Shown piece by piece: positions 56,028-64,000 of a DNA stretch of 64,000 bases. The stretch spans positions 916,401 through 980,400 of the forward strand of contig JADHYV010000002.1 in the NCBI GenBank assembly GCA_027604705.1. The letters run 5' to 3'. Made by a program: the position numbers and the translations under genes. The stretch's first letter is position 1; each line of letters starts with the position of its first letter. Below the pieces are notes generated by a model. The model searched no databases and was not told the DNA's origin. It saw only the letters and a list, made by a program, of their open reading frames with translations. This DNA comes from Allomyces arbusculus (Eukaryota; Blastocladiomycota; Blastocladiomycetes; Blastocladiales; Blastocladiaceae).

Positions 56028-57400
56028 ATGTCATCGATCGCGACCGGATATTTGGGCAACCTGACCGACGACCAAAAGACGGCGCTGGCCGCGCTGGCCA
56101 AGGGCCTGTCCAAGGAAGCCCTCGCCGCCGAAGGGCTGACTGAACCGTCCGATGTCCGTACCGCCGCGCGTAACACGGTGGAGAGCGTCTGGATTTCTTG
56201 TCCAATGATCTTGTCTTACCGACCCTCTTGGATATCCAGGTGTTCATGTGGGGTGTCGACCTGACGGGCGTCGCCGACGCCACCAACAATTTGGCCCCGG
56301 GCCCAACCCGCGTCCTGCTCAAGTTCCTCCGCGCTCGTGAGTGGGACGTCGACAAGTCGCGCGCGATGCTCATCAACTGCCTCAAGGTCCGTTAATTCGC
56401 CCTGATCTGCGTGCTCGAGACGCTCCTATCGCTTTAACGCTGACCATTCTTTTCCTACCACCGAACCGATCCACGACACGCACAGTGGCGCAAGGAATTC
56501 AACATGCCGGCGCTCCTCTCCGCCACGTTCCCCGACTCGATGACCGGCGCCGGCGCCGTCTACGGCCGCGACCGCGACGGCAACCCCGTGACCTGGAACT
56601 TTTACGGTGCCATGAACGCGTCGCAAGTCTTTGAAACGCAGAGCGCCGCCGACTTTGTTCGCTGGCGCGTACAGCTCATGGAACGCGCGGTTGCGCAAGT
56701 CGACCTGAACGCAAGTTCCCCGACGGCCCCCGAGGCCGTGATGCAAGTGCACGACTATGCCGGCGCGTCGATGCGGCCGACCGGCACGATGCGCGAGGCG
56801 ACCAAGGCGATCATCCAGATTTTCCAAGACAATTACCCGGAATGGCTGTCGTGCAAGCTGTTTATCAATGTGCCGGGCGTCATGGAGACGCTGTTCCAGG
56901 TGTTCACCGTCTTCACGCCCGCACGGACCAAGGCCAAGTTCCGCATGGTCGGCACGTCGGCCGCACGTGGGGCGCTGGTCGAGAAGGTCGCACTCGAGAA
57001 CTTGCCGCCGCAGTACGGCGGGCTACCGGCGGCGTTCACGCCACTGCCAACGTCGCCGTCGGACGCATCTGGCGCTGGGACCGTGCGGGCCACTGCGACC
57101 GAGCCGGTTTCGGAAACCGTGCCGGCGCGTGGGACGCGCACCGTGTGGGTGCCTGTGACCAAGGACCAGGTGCTGCACTACCACATGGTCACGACGGGGC
57201 TTGATGTCGCGTTTGCGGCCGGGTTTGCAACGGCCAAGGGGGACGAGGCGAGTGTGCCCAAGGACGATAAGAAGGCGCTCGAGCGCAAGGAAATGGCGAC
57301 GGGCGAGATCGTTGCGCCCGAGAGCGGGTTCGTCTATCTTGTGTTTGACAACAGCTACTCGTTCTTCACGAGCAAGCAAGTGCTATACGTGACCAAGTAA
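56028..57400 (+). CDS. Sec14-like CRAL-TRIO protein with C-terminal GOLD-like domain
   Basis: The family binds phosphoinositides and other lipids in a hydrophobic pocket and couples them to membrane traffic. Exons 56028-56153, 56240-56386 and 56486-57400 give 395 residues. Both introns use the same GTCCGT donor, which supports the assignment. The CRAL-TRIO N-terminal helices carry VLLKFLRAREWDVDKSRAML and WRKEF. The lipid-binding domain has GRDRDGNPVTWNFYG, VMQVHDYAG, TKAIIQIFQDNYPEW and FINVPGVMETLFQVF, ending in PPQYGG. The C-terminal part (VLHYHMVTTGLDVAFAAGFA to VYLVFDNSYSFFTSKQVLY) is a GOLD-type beta sandwich, as in patellins and SEC14L proteins. The protein is probably peripheral on Golgi or endosomal membranes. 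No lesion was seen. Confidence 0.93.
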
Positions 57401-57668
57401 CAAGTAAGTGTGGCCGTTGGCGTCGTTCGTTAGTTCGTGTCGTTTTTTTGTGTGCTATTGCTGCCGTAGGAAGTCTTTCTGTGAAATCCATCCTTTATTC
57501 GTGAGCTCTCTCTCTCGTGTTCTGGTGAACGCGCTCATCGTCAGACTGAACGCCCCTCCAGCGTAATTCGTTCTCATAGGTCACGAATGTTGCACTCCAT
57601 TTCCCAACGCACAATCCACACACCGGTCCAACCCTCCCCCTCCTTGAACCACAACATCACCTCTCACA

Positions 57669-60600
57669 TCACGCGCCATTCACCTGCCCGCCCGCCGCAC
57701 TCGCCCTCGCCGCTTTCGCGGTCGCCGAAGCCGCCGCCAACTGCATTAACCCTTCCACGACCATTGGCTCCCCGCTATCCACCTCCACGTCCACATGCGC
57801 GCTCTCATCGCCCGACCCGGACGTGCCCCACGACGTCTCTGGCGCCGCCGGGCGCGCACGTTTCGCGTCCGACTCACCACCCGGTGGCGCATCAATCGCC
57901 GCACGCTTCTCTCCAAGCGCCGCCGTCTCGGCCTCGGCCGCGGCCGCACGAATGGCCGCCTGGCCTGCAGCCAGTCGTTCCCCGGCTTTCACTGCCGATA
58001 TGCGCTTTGGGCGCGCCGTGGCGCGGGAGTCGGCCAGTGGGTCTGCGAGGGTCGGGGACGTGGGACCGGCGGCGATGGAGGACGAGGCGGGCAGGAGCAT
58101 CGCGCGAAGCGGCGACGGGCCCACGAGGTGCGAGATTGGCGGTGCGCCTGCGGTGGGTGGAGGAGCTGCGGTCGTGGCGGCAGTGTTGGCGTGCGAGACC
58201 GGGGTCAGGATGCGTGCGGACCCCGACGGTGCGGAGAGCGGCGACGTGGCTGGCGCTAAAGCCGGCGGCGCGATTGTCGGGGACGACGACGGATTTGTCA
58301 CGACGCGGTTCACCTTTGTCGTCGAGGCCGGAGCGGACGAGGACACGGGCGGCACCGTATTTGCCGCTGCTGACGAGATAGGAGCTGATGACGAGAGCGA
58401 TGACGACGGGGGCGCCACATGTACCGTCGCGGGCGCGGGCGCGGAAGACGGTGGGGGCGCCGATGACGACGGGGTTGTTGCGCCAACGGCAGTGCCGACG
58501 TTCGACTTGCGCTTCTTGGCGGCCGCCGTGGCCAATTTCGCGCGCTCTTCGTCCTCTTCCTGCTCTTTGAGCCGGTCGAGGTACCGGTCCCAGAACGGCA
58601 AATTAGCAATGTCGGTGATTTTCAAGTACCCGGGTGGGAAGCAGTCGACCACCTGCTCAAAGAGGTTGCGGTTGATGGACGGGCGCACCGGGCCGGTCGG
58701 GTAAGTGATGCGTTCGTATATGGCGCTACAGGGAGCGTTCACCGTCCGTGGTCAGTGACCGAGCAAAGATCGACAAGAATGGTCGTGTAGCGTGAAGCGT
58801 ACGTTCGCCACAGAAGCAATTGCTCGATCCAGAGCCGCGTCTCGCCAATGTCATCGAGCTTTTGCCGGATAGCCGGTGGCATTTTGGTACGGCGACCTAA
58901 ACGGACACGGTCCCGGTCAGCAATCGTCAAATATTATTATACGCAAGGAAATTAGCGGGTGGAGACGTACGCTGCTTGGCCGCGCCCTCGCCACTTGGCG
59001 GCACCGCGTCGGCCTCCTGCTTGGCCTGTTCCTGCGGCCACAAGTCGGCCTTGGCCGTGGCCTCCAAGTCGTCGATCTGCTGGTTGATATCGACATCGAG
59101 AATCTCCACCATTTTGGGCACGTGCAGGCGCGCAATCAAGCGCTTGACCGTGTACTGGTTGTAAGGCATGGTCCCAATTAGCTTGACCAGAAACTCTTCG
59201 GCGGGTACCCACTGCGTCGCCCAAAAATGCGTGCGCACGAGCTGCCAGATCGGTTCCTCGAGATGTTCCGGGAACTTGGACTTGGTGCGCCAGTCAGTCT
59301 CGCGCGTCAGCGCATGGTATTCTTGCAGCAGTTTCTCGACGTCGGGGGTCACAGGTGAATGGCGGTTGTAGATGAGCACGACGCGCGTCGTTGTCGAGTG
59401 ACCTGGGGCCGATGGGGCTGCTGATGCGGGTTGCGATGGCGCGGGCGCGGGCGCCGGCGAGGTTACCTTGGCGGGTGTCGACTTGCTCGATGGCGTCGGG
59501 GCGCTGGCTTCCGGCTTGCTGCCCACAGAAGGCTTGGCGCCGGTCGCGATCGAGGTCAACGATGATGGCGCGGCCACGGGCTTCTTGGCCAGAGCCGATC
59601 GCTTGGGGTGCGTCTCAAACACCGAGTCTTCGGACATGGGCGTCGAGAGCCCTCCTGATGCGGGTCTGTCGGAGAGTGGGACCGCACCACGCGGGCGGCT
59701 AGAAGAGAAGGGAGTTGGTCAGTCTGAATCCAGTCCATCGCGCGAGTACGCAAATCAATCGCCAACGCAGCACGTACACGGCGGTGACCCCCTCGAGCGG
59801 CTCCGAATTGACGGGCCCGACGACCATGAAGAACCCACTGCGGATCGGCTTGAGCAGGCCGACATTACCAATAAACTCGTCCGAGTCGTCGATAAACGAG
59901 TCGTCCGAGTCGTACCACTCTTCGCGGCGGCGGCGCTTGGTCGGTGCCTTGGCGGGCGCGGGTTTGACCGCGACCACCGGTTTCCCGGACACGGGCGCCG
60001 TCGCGGGCGGGCCGGTTAGCGGGTACTTGGCGAGCAGCGACTCGAGGAACCCGCCACCACTTGCGGCGGGCGCTGACGCCGGTGGAGTCGGCACGGTCGC
60101 CGACACGGGCGTGTCCGAGTCGGCGTCCTTGGGCGTCTCCGTGTTGCTGCCATCGTCGCCGTCGCCGTCACCGTCACCGTCGCCGTCCTCGTGCTCTTCC
60201 GAGTCCTCCCATCCCGTCTCCGAATCGGCGTCGCCGCCGTCGCCCTCCACGTCGTTCCCTCCTTCCTCGGCGGCATCCTCGGTCGCGGCCGCAGCGGCAG
60301 CGGCCGCTTCGCGATCCGTATCCGTCTGTTCTTCGTCCTCGTCATCCTCGTCGTCGCTCGTCGACCCGGCGCCGCCGCCCGCGGGCGTGTGCGCGCCGGC
60401 ACTGGTCGCGTCGTCGCGCGTCCATTTCCGCAGCGCAAACTCGGCGGGGAGCACGCCGCCGTGGCTGGCCATGATGACCTGGCGCGCATCGAGAATGGCG
60501 GGGGCGCCGAGCGACTCGGCGCCGAGGTGTAACGGCAGGTCGTGCGACGAGGCGACGAGCGGGAGCGTCACGTCGTGCACATAGGTGGACGCGTAAGTGG

Positions 60601-60901
60601 GTGGTGGAGCAGGAGCGGCGGGGATGGTGAGCGCGCGCGGCTTGGGTTTGGTGGAAGTGGTGGCCGACGAAGTGTTGGCGGTAGGTGCGGGTTTGGTGGT
60701 GGTCGAGTTGGATGGCAAGGTTGAGGTGGTGGTGGTGGTGGTGGATGAGGTGCTGGGAGCAGCAGCGGCGGTGGCCATGCTGGTGGTGGTGAGTGGTGAT
60801 GGCGCGGCGCCTGGAGCGGTTGGTCTCGCAGCGCGCGCGCTGGCGGTGGGCGCGGCCGTTGGCGTGGCGGCAACGGGGGCAGGCGACGGTGCCGTGGCCA
60901 T
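57669..60901 (-). CDS. HPC2: Hpc2/ubinuclein-type subunit of the HIR histone chaperone complex
   Basis: In the HIR/HIRA complex this subunit helps deposit H3-H4 independently of replication. Exons 60901-59778, 59698-58971, 58896-58803 and 58725-57669 give 1000 residues; a TTG ten codons upstream is not a likely start. The Hpc2-related domain is clear near residues 327-343 (EEWYDSDDSFIDDSDEF), the segment that contacts the H3-H4 chaperone. Acidic runs precede it. Exons 2 to 4 encode the helical middle domain: VEKLLQEYHAL, FPEHLEEPIWQLV, LPPAIRQKLDDIGE-like sequence (MPPAIRQKLDDIGETRLWI) and LFEQVVDCFPPGYLKI. A Ser/Ala-rich tail with basic patches (DAKRARP) may hold a nuclear signal. The three splices are supported by frame and motif continuity. 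It is divergent from URA4. Confidence 0.88.
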
Positions 60902-61911
60902 GGTGGACAGGTGGCAGTGTGTCTCCGACAATGGCGGTCGCGAACGACGCGCGGATCTGGCAGCAGCGGCATCATCATCTTTGGTGGTCAGAAATGTGGA
61001 TGCCTTTGGTGGTGGTTCGCAGTGGTTCAGATCCGTCGGCGGCGCGGTTGCGCATGGCGCCGCGCTCCTTCTCCTTGGCGTGCAACAGGCCTCGGCGCGA
61101 CCGACCAGTCCGGCTCAGGGCAAGCACGCACCGCCCGACGTGCGTGGGGGCCTGCGGCAACCTTGGGTTGGTTTCGTGAAGCTGGGCCGTACCAAGGACA
61201 GCTCGCTCCTTGGTGGGGGTCGCGGTGCTTGTTGGAGACGATGAAGCACGACAAGAACGCCGCTCGATTCAATGTGTTTGCTGCCGTCAATCCAAGAAAA
61301 GACGCGAAATTTCGAGCGGTGACAGTCGTTGGTTCGTCCGTTGGTTGGTGCTGCCACGGTTGCACTGGCGAGAGAGAAGAAGCGGTCGCGGCGTGCTCGC
61401 CGCGCTCTTGGCCTCGCTTTCTTGCGCGGCAAGACAGGGCAGGGAAGCGCGCACGTTTGCTTTTCCCAGCAGCTCGTATTTCAAGAGCTTCTAGCGAGCC
61501 AGAAAGGGCTCCGAGGCAGTGAATCACCGCTGGTCGCGCCATCGCTAATGCACCGCGCGGCAGGTCAATGGTGCGGCATTCAAGGGGCGGCTGCTCTGCA
61601 CGAATGGATACGCGGAGGGGGCCGGGCCCTGGCGGAGTGGTGCACGGTCGGGCCTTGGTTCGGCGCGGCAGCGTGCTTGCGATGCGCCGGACCGAGATGC
61701 GCGCGACGAAGGCACGACTTCGGAGTGCGAGACGGTGCGAGACTGCGGTGGATCTGCGCGTGCATCGGATGGCTTTGACGTGATTTCATCTCATGCGGTG
61801 AGCCGCCTGGCCAAGTCGGTTTCCGCGCCATGATTCGTGATCTTCGTGCAGATCTGCTGCTTGCCGAGCAGCCAACCGAAAGAACATTCTTTCCTCCAAG
61901 CCGATCCGCTC
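60902..61911. other. Divergent promoter region, HPC2 / URA4
   Basis: About 1 kb between divergent genes. Open frames occur on both strands but have shadow composition. No motif was recognised. Confidence 0.45.
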
Positions 61912-63303
61912 ATGATTACCAGTAGCATCCGCGCCGCGGCCGTGGCGGCCTCATCCTGGCCGCGACTGGCCCACCGTGCCGCCGCGCCAGCCCAACATGC
62001 ACGACGCGCCTACTGCTCCCCGCGCATGCCCGCGCAAATGGACGTGTCGCGCAACACGACACCCGCCGCGACCAGCAACGCTGTGTCGATTACCATGCAC
62101 CCGGCTGCCGACTTACACGTGCACCTGCGCCAGGGCCCCATGGCCGCGACCGTCGTACCCAAACTCGTCGGCACCGGTATCGACACATTTGTCGTTATGC
62201 CCAACCTGATCCCGCCGATTTCCGACACGGACATGGCCATTGCCTACCAAAAGGACCTCTACCAGTGGGCCGGCGAGGGTGGCAAAGATCTGAAATTTTT
62301 GATGACAATTTACTTGTCGCCCGAGTTGACGCCCGACGAGGTGCGCAAGGCCAAGCGGATGGGCATTACCGGTGCGGTTATTCCGTCAATTTGCTGCGAG
62401 GTCGAGTCAAGACGCTCATTTCGCGACAATTCCGCGGACCAGGCATCAAGAGCTACCCGCGCGGCGTCACGACCAACTCGGACTCGGGCATCGAGAGCTA
62501 CGACGCTTACTACCCTGTCTTCAAAGCCATGGAGGAGGAGGGCATGATCTTGAACCTGCACGGCGAGTGCCCATCCAATCCGGAACAGGTACACTTCATT
62601 TTGCGCGTCGCCGATGCGAGACGCGCTCGATTTCTTGCTCATCTCCTAAATCTCACGTTAGAACATCACCGTTCTCAACGCCGAAGCGCGATTCCTGACG
62701 CACCTCGAAAAACTGCACCGCGACTTCCCCAAACTGCGCATCGTGCTCGAACACGTCACGACCAAAGACGCCGTCGACCTCGTCGCGTCCATGGGCCCGA
62801 CCGTGGCCTGCACGGTGACCGTGCATCACCTCTACCTGACCGTCGAAGACTGGGCGGGCTTGCCGCACGGATTCTGCAAGCCTGTTGCCAAGACGTTTGC
62901 CGACCGCACGGCCCTGCGCGAAATCGTGCGGTCCGGCCACCCGCGCTTCTTCTTGGGGACCGACTCGGCGCCGCACCCGCGGCACGCCAAGGAGTCGGCA
63001 AGGGCGCCCGCGGGGCTGTTCACGTCGATGCACCCGCTGCCGTACCTCGCCCACTTGTTCCACCAGCTCGATATGCTGCCGCGGTTGCCGGAGTTCGCGT
63101 GCAAGTACGGCCGCGAGTTTTATGGGTTGGCGCTGCCGGAAACGGGGAGCGTCACGCTCACGCATGTGCCCGTCGAGGAGGGGATCACGATTCCGGAGGT
63201 CATAATGGTTGAGGGCATGGTCGGGCCGAATGGCGCACCCGTCGAGGTCGTGCCATTCCTTGCGGGCCAGACGCTGCCATGGAAAATAACCGTGTCGAGC
63301 TAG
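61912..63303 (+). CDS. URA4: Dihydroorotase (pyrimidine biosynthesis, third step)
   Basis: The enzyme cyclises N-carbamoyl-aspartate to dihydroorotate. Exons 61912-62371, 62443-62588 and 62662-63303 give 415 residues. The zinc-binding HxH is in DLHVHLRQG. MPNLIPP, the carboxylated Lys in GIKSYPRG, LHGECP, LEHVTT and the catalytic Asp in GTDSAPH follow in the order of the single-domain (PyrC-type) class. The first intron splits the Gly codon just before the Lys motif. Compared with yeast Ura4 (about 364 residues) there is an N-terminal extension of about 45 residues, rich in Ala, Arg and Ser and without acids (ending RRAYCSPRMPAQ), which resembles a mitochondrial presequence. In-frame ATGs at about 62029 and 62038 would give the short cytosolic form. 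Confidence 0.95.
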
Positions 63304-63917
63304 GCCTGTTCGTGTGCTGAGTTGTTTGTTTGTAGCATACTTCGTAGGAATTCTTAACCACTCCATCTCTCCCGCTTGTCTCAAAAAATGGGTGGAAAAT
63401 GCTTATACATGATTGCTCAACTGACTCGACGACAACTAGCAGGTGGCCAAGGACGAGAACTAGAACGATGTCAGGCCCTGACGAAGTGTCATGTCATCAG
63501 CGCCCTTGCGCTTGTTCTGACGAGGCGCGATAGCCGCCATCATTTTGCTCATCGGTTTTCGTCCTTGTCCATCCACACGCACCCACGCTTCCCTCGACAC
63601 TTACATCGACAAGGCAGACCAAGTGCGATGCGAGAAAAAGACAAGAGCTATTTCCAAGGCGCAGAAGCTATATTGTGTAAAGCAAAAACAAAAAGGATCG
63701 GCTACAGAGAGCCAACGGCGCCCAACGGAAACGGAGGGGTACTGTGCAGGACAAACCAACCAACAATTCGTATGCAAACGCAACGCAAAAACTCCCTGCC
63801 GCCCGAGCAAAGGGCAGCGACAGCATCTGGTCGAGCACGCAAACGGAAACACACCCAAGGGACAAACGATCAAACTCAACTAACAGACCGGTACGCGTCT
63901 CCCGCGCACATCGTTCC
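63304..63917. other. Convergent 3' flanks of URA4 and HSP70
   Basis: The two genes converge here. The sequence is AT-richer than elsewhere, as expected for terminator regions. No other feature was seen. Confidence 0.5.
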
Positions 63918-64000
63918 GCTTAGTCGACCTCCTCGATCGTCGGGCCCGTCGGGTCCTCGGCCGTCGGCGCATCAGCGGCGCCGCCGAAGTTGCCCGGCAT
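63918..64000 (-). CDS. HSP70: Cytosolic HSP70 chaperone, C-terminal end only
   Basis: Only the last 27 codons are inside the window; the gene continues past base 64000. They read MPGNFGGAADAP, then GPTIEEVD and a TAA stop. A Gly-rich segment ending in EEVD is the hallmark of cytosolic/nuclear Hsp70 (Ssa/HSPA type), where EEVD docks TPR co-chaperones such as Hop/Sti1. ER forms end in a KDEL-like signal and mitochondrial forms lack EEVD. Confidence 0.9.

Overview
The window is GC-rich nuclear DNA of a fungus that most likely makes swimming zoospores; Blastocladiomycota is my best guess. The fungal evidence is LYS2, the signature enzyme of the alpha-aminoadipate route to lysine, together with FTR1-type iron permease and short GT-AG introns (mostly 58-118 nt, often with GTACGT or GTGCGT donors). 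The zoosporic inference rests on a cyclic-nucleotide-gated channel; these are absent from Dikarya but known from Blastocladiella. No bacterial, organellar or viral feature was seen. Splice junctions below were worked out by hand from donor and acceptor motifs, reading-frame continuity and family conservation.

Layout. 1-2.3 kb (-): 3'-truncated unknown protein, nine exons visible. 2.95-7.66 (-): LYS2. 8.5-9.34 (-): VPS29, divergent from an unknown Pro-rich protein (+, 9.77-11.37). 11.86-14.70 (-): long coiled-coil protein. 15.48-18.10 (-): MRD1, a ribosome-biogenesis RRM protein. 18.42-21.64 (-) and 27.07-30.98 (-): two paralogous C2H2 zinc-finger proteins with an unknown 320-residue gene (22.5-23.55, -) and about 3.5 kb of apparently gene-free DNA between them. 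32.28-34.31 (+): secreted FAD amine/polyamine oxidase with a 10-nt micro-exon. 34.79-37.0 (+): two related small membrane proteins. 37.16-38.21 (-): MED4. 38.5-39.5 (-): F-box pseudogene beside its intact copy (39.7-40.68, -). 40.9-43.15 (-): unknown membrane protein, divergent from the CNG channel gene (+, 43.92-48.31). 48.3-50.65: mostly non-coding with an eroded ORF cluster. 50.66-53.12 (+): unknown Cys-motif protein. 54.36-55.46 (+): FTR1, with a perfect iron-type GATA site upstream. 56.03-57.40 (+): Sec14/GOLD protein. 57.67-60.90 (-): Hpc2/ubinuclein, divergent from URA4 dihydroorotase (+, 61.91-63.30). 63.92-64.00 (-): last codons of a cytosolic HSP70.

The genes do not form a pathway cluster; this is ordinary dense fungal gene order. 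The points most worth following are the paralogous zinc-finger pair with a shared post-finger signature and identical intron placement; the CNG channel whose pore loop lacks a recognisable K+ or CNG selectivity filter; an amine oxidase micro-exon lying between two introns that share a 29-bp repeat, one of which is a GC-AG intron; and the loss of one RRM from MRD1.
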